A DNA stretch of 64,000 nucleotides from the NCBI GenBank assembly GCA_017642855.1, contig JAEPOO010000001.1:839072-903071 (forward strand). Direction: 5' to 3'. Each line of letters opens with the position of its first letter. Position 1 is the stretch's first letter. A model generated the notes under the pieces. The model saw only the letters and a list, made by a program, of their open reading frames with translations. It made no database searches and was not told the origin of the DNA. Made by a program: the position numbers and the translations under genes. The DNA comes from Pseudomonadales bacterium (GTDB taxonomy: Bacteria; Pseudomonadota; Gammaproteobacteria; Pseudomonadales; Azotimanducaceae). Positions 7,957 through 16,781 of this stretch are shown in pieces.

Positions 7957-9010
7957 GTTCAACCCCGAAGACAACATCGGAACAATCCCGGTTCAGGAAC
8001 GTCACCAGTTTGATGTGCCAAAGCTTCAGGCCTTCATGGAATCCGAGGTGGAAGGGTTCAGTGGTACCCTGACCGTGGAAGAGTTTGCGGGTGGTCAGTC
8101 AAATCCAACTTACCTGCTGAGTGCTGGAGAGATGCAGTACGTGATGCGCCGAAAACCGCCTGGCGTGCTGCTTAAGTCAGCTCACGCTGTAGATCGCGAA
8201 TACAAAGTGATGACGGCGCTTCAGGATACCGAGGTTCCTACGGCGAAAACCTACGCGCTTTGCACCGACGATGAGGTGATCGGCACCTGGTTTTACATCA
8301 TGGAGTACCTGGATGGGCGAGTGATCTGGGACAGCACCGGCGGTGCTTATACACCGCAGGAGCGGGGCGCTTTCTGGGACGCAGCGAATGATGCGTTGGC
8401 GAAGCTGCACAGCGTTGATTATGAAGCTGTTGGACTGTCTGACTTTGGTAAACAGGGCGACTATATCGCCCGGCAGCTTAAGCGCTGGTCTGAACAGTAT
8501 GAATACACAAAGACTGAGGACAATCCCTATATGGATAACCTCATCGACTATCTGCCCAAGAATATTCCCGAAGAGGATAAAACCAGTTGTTCGATCGTGC
8601 ACGGTGATCCGAAGATCGACAACATGATGATGCACAAAGACCGTAACGAAGTAATCGGCATACTGGATTGGGAGCTCAGCACCCTCGGCAATCCTTTAAG
8701 TGACTTTGCCTACATGTGCATGCGTTATCGGGATTCACTGCGTGGTGTTGACCTGCAAGAATTGGGTATCCCCAGAGAAGAAGATTACATTGCTGCGTAC
8801 TGCGAACGCACAGGTCGATCCGGTATCGATCATTGGGATTATTACCTGGCGTTCAACATGTTTAGGCTGGCAGCGATCCTGCAGGGCATTGCCAAGCGAG
8901 TGCAGGATGGTACGGCTGCGAGCCGGAATGCAGAAGACGCAGCGTCCGGTGCCTTTGATCTATCAAAACTGGCCTGGGCCCAGATCGATCACTCCGTCAA
9001 GATCGACTAG
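7949..9010 (+). CDS. APH/ACAD10-type phosphotransferase
   Basis: This is a 353-residue aminoglycoside-phosphotransferase-fold kinase of the group found with acyl-CoA dehydrogenases (ACAD10/11 N-terminal kind). Kinase motifs: YVMRRKP (ATP-binding Lys region), catalytic loop VHGDPKIDNMM near residue 216 and metal-binding GILDWELSTLG near 237. Members in fatty-acid loci are thought to phosphorylate hydroxyacyl-CoA-type compounds; antibiotic resistance is not implied. It overlaps bcp by 8 bases. An acyl-CoA dehydrogenase is encoded at 39778-40962 but not adjacent, so a link is only inference. Confidence 0.8.
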   Translation: MAEFNPEDNIGTIPVQERHQFDVPKLQAFMESEVEGFSGTLTVEEFAGGQSNPTYLLSAGEMQYVMRRKPPGVLLKSAHAVDREYKVMTALQDTEVPTAKTYALCTDDEVIGTWFYIMEYLDGRVIWDSTGGAYTPQERGAFWDAANDALAKLHSVDYEAVGLSDFGKQGDYIARQLKRWSEQYEYTKTEDNPYMDNLIDYLPKNIPEEDKTSCSIVHGDPKIDNMMMHKDRNEVIGILDWELSTLGNPLSDFAYMCMRYRDSLRGVDLQELGIPREEDYIAAYCERTGRSGIDHWDYYLAFNMFRLAAILQGIAKRVQDGTAASRNAEDAASGAFDLSKLAWAQIDHSVKID

Positions 9011-9013
9011 TGT

Positions 9014-9556
9014 CTAGAAACCTGTCAGATCGTCGTCCAGCTGCACGCCGAATGAGTTCAGCGCACCGGCCAGCATGCGGTACTGTCCGCAGGTAAAAAC
9101 CAGATCGATCATCTGCTGCGTGTCGTAACTCTTTGATAAACCCTCCCAGGTGTCATCGGAGATGAAAGCGTCGGTGTGCAGTTCATCAGCGGCTTTGATA
9201 ATGAAACGGTCGTGTTCGCTCCAGACTGGATCTGGGGCACCCACTTTGATCGCCTCAATCTCCTCGTCACTCATGCCGGCATCTTTGCCGATGACCTTGT
9301 GCTGGCCCCATTCGTAAACGGATCCTGATAACCAGCCTGCACGCAAAATCGCAATCTCTCGTTCCCTGGGTGACAGCGAGGACTTAGCCAGTATGTGATT
9401 GGCGAATACGAGCCAACGCTTCGCCAGCTTCTCATGGTGAGCGAGTGTGCGGAATATGTTCTGCACGTTGCCACGCATTTTTTGTGCACCTAATACTTCC
9501 AGTTGTGCCTCGTTCCAATCGTCCTCGTGGATGGCGGGGATGCGCGGTGTTTCCAT
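9014..9556 (-). CDS. Carboxymuconolactone decarboxylase-family protein
   Basis: This is a 180-residue all-helical AhpD/CMD-like protein. The core reads LSPREREIAILRAGWLSGS followed by YEWGQHKVIGKDAGMSDEEI, as in carboxymuconolactone decarboxylase family proteins. The CxxC pair of peroxidase-type AhpD proteins is missing (Ser-Gly-Ser-Val at the position), so thiol peroxidase activity is unlikely and the reaction is unknown. The start ATG has a good AAGGAA site 8 bases upstream. It is convergent with the APH-type kinase (3 bases between the ends) and divergent from the GST-like gene, 43 bases away. Confidence 0.78.
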   Translation of the reverse strand: METPRIPAIHEDDWNEAQLEVLGAQKMRGNVQNIFRTLAHHEKLAKRWLVFANHILAKSSLSPREREIAILRAGWLSGSVYEWGQHKVIGKDAGMSDEEIEAIKVGAPDPVWSEHDRFIIKAADELHTDAFISDDTWEGLSKSYDTQQMIDLVFTCGQYRMLAGALNSFGVQLDDDLTGF

Positions 9557-9599
9557 GGTGGGTTTCCTTTATGATGCGTGCAAACAGGAGGAATCATAC

Positions 9600-10526
9600 A
9601 TGAGTGAGCTGATCCTGCATCAGTATGCGGAGTCTACGTTTTCCGAAAAAGTGAGAGCCTTACTGGGCTATAAAAATGCCACATACAAGCAGGTTGATAC
9701 CAGCATCATTATGCCTCGACCTGATCTCATGCCGCTGACCGGTGGTTATCGTCGGATTCCGGTGATGCAGCTTGGCGCGGACGTCTATTGTGATACTGCG
9801 ATCATGTGTCGTGTCATCGATGACATGTTTCCAGAAAATACGGTTTATCCGGAAGACAGCCTGACAACGTCAGAAACCTTTTCGCGTTGGACGGATACTT
9901 TTTTCTTTCAGGTCGCGGTTGGCGTTGCGTTTCAACCATCAGCCCTGGGTAATGAACCTTTGTTTAAAGATGAAGCTGCGGCGGCTGCATTTATGGCGGA
10001 TCGCGCGCAGTTGACGGAAGGTGCCGCACAGATCGGCATGGAGTTTGACGTTGCTGAAGCTCACTTCATTTCTCACCTGAGTAATCTTGATCATCAGTTA
10101 GCGGGTTCCGCGTTTCTCTTTGGTCACAGTCCGTGTATCGCAGATTTCTCCACCTATCACCTCGTGTGGTTCGTGAAGCAAAGAGAAGTGTTGCGTCACT
10201 ATTTTGAGCCGTTTGAACATCTGGATGCCTGGTATAAGCGGATCGAGTCGTTCGGTCATGGGGATGTTGAAACCATTGGTGGTGATGAGGCCTTGTCGAT
10301 AGCGGCCAATGCTCAACCCGATGAGATTCAGGATGCGATCTGTCTTGGCGGGCTGGAAGCCGGGCAACAGGTCACGGTCATGCCAATCGACTATGGTCTG
10401 CAGCCTGTGGCGGGAGAATTACTGGCCTCGGGTATTGATGAAATCGCCGTAGCGAGGACTGACGACAAAGCCGGTCGCATCGTCGTTCATTTCCCAAGAA
10501 TGGGATTTCAGGTTAACGCTGTTTAA
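9600..10526 (+). CDS. Glutathione S-transferase-family protein with C-terminal extension
   Basis: A 308-residue protein. Residues 1-80 form a thioredoxin-like GST N-domain (LILHQYAESTFSEKVRALLG; RRIPVMQLGADVYCDT). About 95-220 form the helical C-domain (LFGHSPCIADFSTYH). About 80 further residues (GLEAGQQVTVMPIDYG...) are an extra domain not found in simple GSTs. The frame is open from 9447, but I chose ATG 9600 because AGGAGG at 9587-9592 lies 7 bases upstream and the GST fold begins right there. It lies 10 bases before an SDR gene and probably shares its transcript. Substrate unknown. Confidence 0.82.
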   Translation: MSELILHQYAESTFSEKVRALLGYKNATYKQVDTSIIMPRPDLMPLTGGYRRIPVMQLGADVYCDTAIMCRVIDDMFPENTVYPEDSLTTSETFSRWTDTFFFQVAVGVAFQPSALGNEPLFKDEAAAAAFMADRAQLTEGAAQIGMEFDVAEAHFISHLSNLDHQLAGSAFLFGHSPCIADFSTYHLVWFVKQREVLRHYFEPFEHLDAWYKRIESFGHGDVETIGGDEALSIAANAQPDEIQDAICLGGLEAGQQVTVMPIDYGLQPVAGELLASGIDEIAVARTDDKAGRIVVHFPRMGFQVNAV

Positions 10527-10536
10527 AGGAACTCAT

Positions 10537-11301
10537 ATGAGTCGATTGGAAAACAAGGTCGCCATCATCACGGGTGGCGCCGGTGGTATCGGCAAGGTTG
10601 CCGGTAAGATATTTGCGGAAGAAGGCGCTGATGTGCTGCTGGTCGATATTGATGAGCAAATGCTGAAGGCAGCCTGTGAAGAAGCGGGAAGTAATCGCGT
10701 GAGCTATCTGGTTGCAGACGTTTCCACGATGGAGGGAAACCAGGCCATGGTAGACGCCGCGACGGAACGTTATGGCGGTCTAGATGTCTTCATGGCAAAC
10801 GCGGGTATCGAAGGGGATATGGTTGGCATCCTCGACTACGACGAAGATCGATTTGACCAGGTGATGAGCGTTAACGTGAAGGGGCCTTTCCTCGCACTTA
10901 AAGCCGCGGTGCCAGCGATGCAGAAGCGTGGCGGCGGCAGCTTTGTCATTACTTCCAGTATTGCGGGCCTCAAAGGCGCGCCCGGTTTGTCAGCTTATGG
11001 AACCAGTAAACATGCAGTTATTGGACTGATGCGCGGCGCTGCAAGAGAATTTGCGGACTTCGCTATCCGTGTAAATACAGTGAATCCATCGCCCGTGGAG
11101 ACTCGGATGATGCGCAGTATTGAGTCAGGTATTTCGCCGGATTCACCGGAAGATGTGAAGTCGCGAATGGTCGACAGCATTCCACTGAAACGATATGCGG
11201 AAGCGGAAGACATCGCGAAGCTGATGCTGTTTCTCGCCAGTGATGACAGCCAGTTCATTACCGGTTCCGTCTATTCTGTAGACGGTGGTTCGAACGCCTG
11301 A
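10537..11301 (+). CDS. Short-chain dehydrogenase/reductase
   Basis: This is a 254-residue classical SDR. Seen: the Rossmann motif TGGAGGIG near residues 12-19, a cofactor-selecting VDID segment that favours NAD(H), the NAG motif, catalytic Ser in SSIAGLKG and YGTSK with catalytic Tyr near 154 and Lys near 158. The C-terminus (SQFITGSVYSVDGGSNA) is typical of FabG/3-alpha-hydroxysteroid-like family members. Substrate cannot be told. It follows the GST-like gene by 10 bases. Its last 31 bases overlap the convergent chaC-like gene. Confidence 0.88.
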   Translation: MSRLENKVAIITGGAGGIGKVAGKIFAEEGADVLLVDIDEQMLKAACEEAGSNRVSYLVADVSTMEGNQAMVDAATERYGGLDVFMANAGIEGDMVGILDYDEDRFDQVMSVNVKGPFLALKAAVPAMQKRGGGSFVITSSIAGLKGAPGLSAYGTSKHAVIGLMRGAAREFADFAIRVNTVNPSPVETRMMRSIESGISPDSPEDVKSRMVDSIPLKRYAEAEDIAKLMLFLASDDSQFITGSVYSVDGGSNA

Positions 11302-11804
11302 CCGGATATTAGGTCTGCCAGTTCTGTCACGTGACTATCGATGATCTGTTGCTCACGCAGCGCTTTCTGCAGTTCCAACACATACTCGATATTGGACCCA
11401 CTTGGCCCGTGGGACTGACTGATTCGATTCGCGATTTCGAACGGTGACTCCTCGCGAACGAATGAAGGGTTCTGCTCATCCGCATGATACACAAAGCCAA
11501 GTTCTGTTCGATCCCTGAAATGGATGTCGATGGCTAGGCGTTCGTAGCCATTCTTCTCGCGATAATCCAGTTCCTCGATGATCTCTTCCAACTGATCACT
11601 GGGAAGTCGGTAAGCGATGCCGTGGCATTGTTCTCCCGGTGCCTGAATGAGTGTGACAACCCTGCCTGGAAACTCCGGTGTACCTCGATGATCAGGAGAC
11701 GCCTGGCAAAACCGTCTCTGCCAGCCGTTGATAAAGGCGGGTTCGCGGGATTCAAAGGTGAATCCGGTTTTCCAGATCAGGGAGCCGTATCCGAAGATCC
11801 ACAT
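11271..11804 (-). CDS. chaC: Glutathione-specific gamma-glutamylcyclotransferase, ChaC family
   Basis: This 177-residue protein matches ChaC enzymes, which cleave glutathione to 5-oxoproline and Cys-Gly. The signature YGSLIW lies at residues 6-11 and the catalytic Glu is in YREKNGY. GWQRRFCQ and RVVTLI are also family features. It overlaps the end of the SDR gene by 31 bases, antisense, and is 2 bases downstream of the HAD hydrolase on the same strand, so they are likely cotranscribed. Confidence 0.88.
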   Translation of the reverse strand: MWIFGYGSLIWKTGFTFESREPAFINGWQRRFCQASPDHRGTPEFPGRVVTLIQAPGEQCHGIAYRLPSDQLEEIIEELDYREKNGYERLAIDIHFRDRTELGFVYHADEQNPSFVREESPFEIANRISQSHGPSGSNIEYVLELQKALREQQIIDSHVTELADLISGQAFEPPSTE

Positions 11805-11806
11805 AT

Positions 11807-12643
11807 TTACAGGCTTTGGGCGTTGATCTCGTGGATGTAATTAACGACATCAAGAATGCCGTCTTCCCGGTTGTGACCGCACACAAAGGTTGCGATCGCT
11901 TGAAGGTCTTCGTGACCGTTACTCATGGCAATACCGTGACCCGCTGCGCTGACCATGGGCATGTCGTTCAGTTGGTCGCCAACGGTGCAGATGTGATCGG
12001 GTTCGATATCCAGGTGATTACGAAGTTTTGTCAGTCCATACCATTTGTCGACGTGTTTCTGCGAGATCTCACCATAGAAGTAGTCGGTCTCCAGATGAGG
12101 CACGGTGATCATGTTGAACCGATCGCCGATCTCTGCTTTTACGGCATCCGCGACCCGGTTGATCTCGTCCTCAGTCCCGAAGACCCCGGAGACCAGAAAG
12201 TCGGGTGCGTGATTCATCAGGTCTGCCTTGGCGCTGTGATCACTGTTGTTGTGATAGTAGCGAGCGGTGACATCATTCCAGCTGGCTTCAGCATCCAGAA
12301 CAAAGTCTGCACCACCCAGGTCGTGAGCATCTCGCTGTGCGAACAGGGTCAGGTCCAGATCCCTGACAATGGCGGCAACGGGTGCGACATCGAATGTGTC
12401 TGCATGAAGCGTATTCTGGTCCGGACACTTCAGGAGAGCGCCTCCGTTACAGACTGCATAGACTTCGAATCCCAGATTGTCGATGACATAGCGGGTTGAT
12501 CGATAGCGACGGCCGGTGGCAATGACAACCTCCACGTCGTTGCCGTCGTGGAGTTCACGCAAAGCATCTCTGGTGGCCGGTGAGACCTGGTGGTTTTCAA
12601 TAGCGAGAGTGCCATCGAGATCCAGTGCGATCATTCGGATCAT
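11807..12643 (-). CDS. Cof-type HAD hydrolase
   Basis: This is a haloacid dehalogenase-superfamily phosphatase of the Cof/YbhA group, about 278 residues. Motif I is DLDGT (nucleophile and acid/base Asp) near residue 7, motif II is ATGRR and motif IV is GDQLNDMPM. The type IIB cap lies between. Family members dephosphorylate sugar phosphates or cofactors such as pyridoxal phosphate; the substrate here is unknown. I chose the ATG giving MIRMIALDLDGT by analogy with family starts. The frame is open to a GTG at 12676, and no strong ribosome site decides it. It is divergent from the alpha/beta hydrolase. Confidence 0.82.
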   Translation of the reverse strand: MIRMIALDLDGTLAIENHQVSPATRDALRELHDGNDVEVVIATGRRYRSTRYVIDNLGFEVYAVCNGGALLKCPDQNTLHADTFDVAPVAAIVRDLDLTLFAQRDAHDLGGADFVLDAEASWNDVTARYYHNNSDHSAKADLMNHAPDFLVSGVFGTEDEINRVADAVKAEIGDRFNMITVPHLETDYFYGEISQKHVDKWYGLTKLRNHLDIEPDHICTVGDQLNDMPMVSAAGHGIAMSNGHEDLQAIATFVCGHNREDGILDVVNYIHEINAQSL

Positions 12644-12699
12644 TGCTCGACTCATCGTTGGTATGATGGAAAGCACGGAATTGTACGCGAATTTAGAAC

Positions 12700-13479
12700 A
12701 TGCAGTGGCTTTATCAGTCTCTTGGACTGAACTTAATCAATACCCTGGCTCGTCTAGGTGACTATCGTCACCAGGAAATCAGCTTCGGGCCGGAAACCTC
12801 CCAGCGGCTTGACTGGTATCAGGTCGATCCAGAGGCGCCAACGGTGATCTTCTACTACGGGGGCAACTGGCGTTCTTATACGAAAGAATCCTATCGGTTT
12901 GTCGCTGACACCCTTTGCGGCATGGGTCTTAATGTCGTGATTCCTGAATTCAGGAAGTATCCGGAACATCGATTTACTGACATCCTGGAGCGTGTGGTTC
13001 AATCCACCGATCACTTTATTGAACACCACTGTCCGCCATCGCCGCTGTTTGTCATGGGCCATTCTTCGGGAGCGCAGCTGGCTGCGCTGGTCACTCTGAA
13101 CCAAACGCTATTGAAAAAAACTGATCGAATCACGGCGATGATTGGTATGTCGGGTCCTTATGACTTTTATCCTTTTACCGAAGACGATCACTGGGATCTG
13201 TTCGGTCCGGAAGAAAACTATCCCAGGTCTCAACCGGTGAACTATGTCCGACCAGACGCACCAGAACTCTATTTGCTGCATGGCGCTGACGATAACCGGG
13301 TACGTCGTGGCCATTCCAAGAGCCTGATGGAAAAGCAGCAAGCCGTTGGTGGTAAAGCCAGTCGCGAAGTTTATGAGGGCATGGGTCATATCGATGCGGT
13401 GATATCGTTTTCACGCATACATCGTCGCAAAAGCAAGCTAATCGGTGATATAAAGTCGTTTATCTTTTCACGCACTTAA
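12700..13479 (+). CDS. Alpha/beta hydrolase, esterase/kynurenine formamidase-like
   Basis: This is a 259-residue alpha/beta hydrolase. Seen: an oxyanion-hole motif YYGGNWRSY near residue 51 (a variant of HGGGW), nucleophile elbow GHSSGAQ near residue 120, and a candidate acid-His pair in HGADDNRV and MGHIDAV. The fold resembles carboxylesterase and kynurenine-formamidase groups, but no substrate can be assigned. No signal peptide is evident. An enoyl-CoA hydratase-family gene follows 19 bases after. Confidence 0.8.
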   Translation: MQWLYQSLGLNLINTLARLGDYRHQEISFGPETSQRLDWYQVDPEAPTVIFYYGGNWRSYTKESYRFVADTLCGMGLNVVIPEFRKYPEHRFTDILERVVQSTDHFIEHHCPPSPLFVMGHSSGAQLAALVTLNQTLLKKTDRITAMIGMSGPYDFYPFTEDDHWDLFGPEENYPRSQPVNYVRPDAPELYLLHGADDNRVRRGHSKSLMEKQQAVGGKASREVYEGMGHIDAVISFSRIHRRKSKLIGDIKSFIFSRT

Positions 13480-13498
13480 TAGTAACAGGAGGGAACAT

Positions 13499-14317
13499 AT
13501 GGCTGTCTCAGAATCCAAGGTTGATGAGCTGCTCGTCGAAAACAGAGGCAGGGTGGTAGTAATTACACTCAACCGACCTGAGCGAATGAACGCCATTAGC
13601 CGCGACATGCTGGATGAACTGTCTGTCAAGATGACAGAAGCCAATAAAGATCCTGAAGTGCGCTGCATTGTTCTCACCGGTGCTGGTCGTGGGTTTTGCG
13701 CAGGCCTTGACTTGGTAGATACAGGACAAGGTGGCATTGGCAGTGGTGAAGGTGGGGGCAGTAACCGCCCGAGACAACTGTTCGACTTGCGTGATGCGCC
13801 GATTAATGTCATGTGGAACATTGATACGCCGATTGTCTGTGCATTGAACGGTGCAGCTGCTGGCTACGGCATGGATGTTGCGCTGCTGTGTGATATTCGC
13901 GTCGCTGCTGAATCCTCCAAAATGGCGGCGGTAACGGCCAAGCGAAACGTGGTTCCGGAAAGTGGCGGCACCTGGTTATTGCCACGGCTTATTGGCTGGG
14001 CTAAGGCGGCAGAGCTTTACTACCGAGCCAGGGTTGTTGGTGCCGAAGAATGTCTGGAAATGGGATTGGTTAATACCATTGTGCCCGACGACAAGTGCCT
14101 CGAGACGGCACTTGAGTGGGCCGAGGAGATTGCCGATAACGCACCCATCGCTGTTCAGACAACAAAACGTATGATGCGTATGGGTCTTGAAGAGTCCTAC
14201 GACACGGCAGTTGATCATCTAATGGTTCACCTGGCCGGTATGTTCCAGAGTGAAGATTTCAAGGAAGGCGTGCAAGCTTTCCTCGAGAAGCGAAAGCCGG
14301 AATTCACAGGCCGATAA
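13499..14317 (+). CDS. Enoyl-CoA hydratase/isomerase-family protein
   Basis: This 272-residue crotonase-fold protein has the CoA-binding and oxyanion segment TGAGRGFCAGLDL near residues 60-72 and GAAAGYGMDVALLCD near 118. A Glu in NVVPESGGTW sits at a position used for catalysis in the family. A Gly-rich insertion (about residues 78-88) is unusual but small. It acts on an acyl-CoA ester; hydratase versus isomerase cannot be settled. AGGAGG lies 7 bases before ATG 13499. YjbQ follows 14 bases later. Confidence 0.85.
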   Translation: MAVSESKVDELLVENRGRVVVITLNRPERMNAISRDMLDELSVKMTEANKDPEVRCIVLTGAGRGFCAGLDLVDTGQGGIGSGEGGGSNRPRQLFDLRDAPINVMWNIDTPIVCALNGAAAGYGMDVALLCDIRVAAESSKMAAVTAKRNVVPESGGTWLLPRLIGWAKAAELYYRARVVGAEECLEMGLVNTIVPDDKCLETALEWAEEIADNAPIAVQTTKRMMRMGLEESYDTAVDHLMVHLAGMFQSEDFKEGVQAFLEKRKPEFTGR

Positions 14318-14331
14318 CGCCCGCAAAAAGC

Positions 14332-14736
14332 ATGATTGCTCAGCTATCCTGCGCGGTTCACGGGCAGGGTTTGTATGACATTACCTCAGGTGTCGCGAGG
14401 ACAGTGTCTGACCTGGACGCTGAATCCGGTCTTTGCACACTCTTTATTCGCCATACATCTGCCAGTCTGTTGATACAGGAGAACTGTGATCCATCAGCGA
14501 AAGCTGATTTGGAGATGTGGTTAAACCGCCTGGTTCCGGAAAACGATCCTGACTATACCCACACCCTTGAAGGTCCTGATGATATGCCAGCGCACATCAA
14601 AGCCGCGCTAACAGCAACCAGCATTGCTGTACCTTTCGAGTCAGGAAAACTGTTGTTGGGAACCTGGCAGGGGATATTTCTATGGGAACACCGACACCGC
14701 GCGGGGACGCGCGATGTGGTGATTCACCTGGGTTAA
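14332..14736 (+). CDS. yjbQ: YjbQ/UPF0047 family protein
   Basis: This 134-residue protein belongs to the YjbQ (UPF0047) family, often labelled secondary thiamine-phosphate synthase because some members show weak activity of that kind; the main role is unknown. Seen: IRHTSASLLIQENCDPS, HIKAAL, and the C-terminal GTWQGIFLWEHR. Length is typical. It follows the enoyl-CoA hydratase-family gene on the same strand and is convergent with the aldehyde dehydrogenase gene 7 bases away. Confidence 0.88.
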   Translation: MIAQLSCAVHGQGLYDITSGVARTVSDLDAESGLCTLFIRHTSASLLIQENCDPSAKADLEMWLNRLVPENDPDYTHTLEGPDDMPAHIKAALTATSIAVPFESGKLLLGTWQGIFLWEHRHRAGTRDVVIHLG

Positions 14737-14743
14737 CGCCTTT

Positions 14744-16150
14744 CTAAGACGCCTTCTTGTACGGAGGAAACATGGCAGCGGCAAGTTTCGAGACAGTCTT
14801 CGACTGACTGAAAATCGCTTTTGCATGGCTGAAGTTTTTGAAACCATCATAACCATGGTAAGAGCCCATGCCGCTGGGTCCGACACCGCCGAAAGGCAGA
14901 TCTTCCTGCGCGACGTGCATAATGACGTCGTTCACCGTCACTCCGCCAGAAGTGGTGTGAGTGAGTACCTTGTTCTCTTCTGACTTGTTTTGACCGAAGT
15001 AGTAGAGACCCAGAGGGCGATCCTTGCTGTTCACATAGGCGAGGGTCTCATCTACATCCTTGTACTGCTTAACCGGCAATAGCGGACCAAAGATCTCATC
15101 CTGCATGACTTTCATATCATCGGTCGGGTCCAGTACCAGGGTAGGTGGAATGCGGTGATGCTCCTGCTGTGAAAAATCTTCGTCCGCGGGATTAATTTCC
15201 ACAACATTGGCGCCTTTGTCGCGTGCATCATCGAGGTAACCGTTCAGACGCTCGTAGTGTCGCTCGTTCACAATGCTGGTGTAATCGGGATTATCTTTGA
15301 GGTCCGGGAACATTCTTGCTACCGAAGCTCGAGCATGCTCAACAAACTCATCGCGGCTGTCTTCAGGCAGCATGACGTAGTCAGGTGCCAGACAGATCTG
15401 GCCAGCGTTCATCGTTTTGCCGGCCATGATGTTGTTAGCCGCCAGTTCCAGGTCCGCAGATTCCCCGATGATCACGGGAGACTTACCACCCAGTTCCAGA
15501 GTGACGGGCACGAGGTTTTCAGCAGCAGCTTTCATGACATGTTTTGCAATGGATGTTGCGCCGGTGAACAGCAGATGATCGAACGGCAGTCTTGAGAAAG
15601 CGCCCCCCACGTCAGGTCCGCCTGTAAAAACAGCAACCTCTTCAATGTCGAATTCCTTTTCGAACAGCTCTTTCATCAAATCCGATGTCTGGGCAGTGAA
15701 CTCAGACGGTTTGATCATGGTTCGGTTACCCGCAGCGAAAATTCCAGCCAGCGGTGCAAAGGTAAGCTGTACAGGAAAGTTCCATGGGCTGATGCAACCA
15801 ACCACGCCCAAGGGCTGGTAGTCGATTCGGCCGCGTGCGCCGAACAGACCCAGTGGAAACATCACTTTTCGCTTCTCAGAGCGCATCCACTTGCGCAGGT
15901 GCTTCTTGGAATGTTCAAGAGGGCCAATGGCACCATCAATGTCGGTCATCTTGGACGCATCCAGAGACCTGTGACCAAAGTCAGCGGCCATGGCTTCGCT
16001 GAGCTTGTCTCCATGCTGCTTCAGAATGTTGATCGCGCGATCGATGCGATCAATCCGGGTTTCTGCGGTAACAACACCTTCCGCGATATAGGCAGCTTTC
16101 TGCCGATCCAGGATTTCCTGCATATCTGCCTGCGTTGGTTCGTTAGACAT
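14744..16150 (-). CDS. Coniferyl aldehyde dehydrogenase-like NAD(P)-dependent aldehyde dehydrogenase
   Basis: A 468-residue aldehyde dehydrogenase. Seen: SPWNFPVQLTFAPLAGIFAAG, the catalytic Glu in LELGGKSPV near 217, the catalytic Cys in NAGQICLAPDYVM near 253, and EIFGPLLPV. Overall the sequence most resembles the coniferyl-aldehyde dehydrogenase branch (FALDH-like class 3), with a short C-terminus (MFPPYK). It oxidises aldehydes to acids; the natural substrate may be aromatic or fatty aldehyde. I chose ATG 16150 because AGAGAGGGG lies 4-5 bases upstream. The frame extends 17 codons further to 16201 without a ribosome site. Confidence 0.85.
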   Translation of the reverse strand: MSNEPTQADMQEILDRQKAAYIAEGVVTAETRIDRIDRAINILKQHGDKLSEAMAADFGHRSLDASKMTDIDGAIGPLEHSKKHLRKWMRSEKRKVMFPLGLFGARGRIDYQPLGVVGCISPWNFPVQLTFAPLAGIFAAGNRTMIKPSEFTAQTSDLMKELFEKEFDIEEVAVFTGGPDVGGAFSRLPFDHLLFTGATSIAKHVMKAAAENLVPVTLELGGKSPVIIGESADLELAANNIMAGKTMNAGQICLAPDYVMLPEDSRDEFVEHARASVARMFPDLKDNPDYTSIVNERHYERLNGYLDDARDKGANVVEINPADEDFSQQEHHRIPPTLVLDPTDDMKVMQDEIFGPLLPVKQYKDVDETLAYVNSKDRPLGLYYFGQNKSEENKVLTHTTSGGVTVNDVIMHVAQEDLPFGGVGPSGMGSYHGYDGFKNFSHAKAIFSQSKTVSKLAAAMFPPYKKAS

Positions 16151-16217
16151 GTAGCCCCTCTCTTGATGAATAGGTTTAATGAAAGGATCCGAGTTTAGCA
16201 ATTTTTGGCGGCAGGTG

Positions 16218-16781
16218 TTATTTGCCGATGTCTCCGGGTGTTATGGAGTACAGGTAGGCGTCATGGGGCCTGCCGTGCAGCATCAATCTATTTCGCAGGC
16301 GACCCTCGTAGGTGGCGCCGACCGACTCGGCAACAGCTTTGCTGCCAGGGTTTTCCACGGACATGATGATTTCAATGCGCTGCAGTCCCAGGTGTTCGAT
16401 GCCAAATTTTGCCAGGGCGCGACTGGCCTCGCTGGCAATGCCTTGCCTCGTATGGGCGGTCGCCATCCAATAACCCAGATTGCCGATCGGGTGTTCGTCG
16501 ATCTGGTTGATACCACAACCGCCCAGCAGTTCTTTGCTATCAGGATCAAAGATGCCAAAGCTGTACGCAGTGCCTTCCCGCCAGTTCGGCAGAATGGATT
16601 TCAGCCAGGCCCTGGAATCTTCAATGGCGTAATCAGGATGGCACCACGGTAGGAACTCGAAGATTTCGGCAATGGATGATCTGGCTGCGTTAAAGAGCCT
16701 CTGCTCATCAGCGAGTTCATACCTTCGGACGAGGAGTCGCTCTGTTTCGAACCTTGTCGGAATCGGTTTGTTGAGGTTCAA
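16218..16781 (-). CDS. GNAT-family N-acetyltransferase, RimJ/RimL-like
   Basis: This 187-residue protein has the RimJ/RimL-type GNAT fold: TERLLVRRYELAD at the start, LGGCGINQID, and the acetyl-CoA-binding strand-loop YWMATAHTRQGIASEA. It transfers an acetyl group, probably to a protein or peptide amine; the substrate is unknown. Its ATG overlaps the end of the AmmeMemoRadiSam B-A gene by 4 bases, so the two are translated from one transcript. Confidence 0.85.
   Translation of the reverse strand: MNLNKPIPTRFETERLLVRRYELADEQRLFNAARSSIAEIFEFLPWCHPDYAIEDSRAWLKSILPNWREGTAYSFGIFDPDSKELLGGCGINQIDEHPIGNLGYWMATAHTRQGIASEASRALAKFGIEHLGLQRIEIIMSVENPGSKAVAESVGATYEGRLRNRLMLHGRPHDAYLYSITPGDIGK

Noticed and set aside
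7949-9010. Antibiotic-resistance aminoglycoside phosphotransferase
   Set aside because: The kinase belongs to the ACAD10-type group that sits with lipid and CoA genes; no resistance context is seen.
11816-12499. Open frame (227 codons) opposite the HAD hydrolase gene
   Set aside because: Antisense shadow of a recognised HAD protein with all motifs intact.
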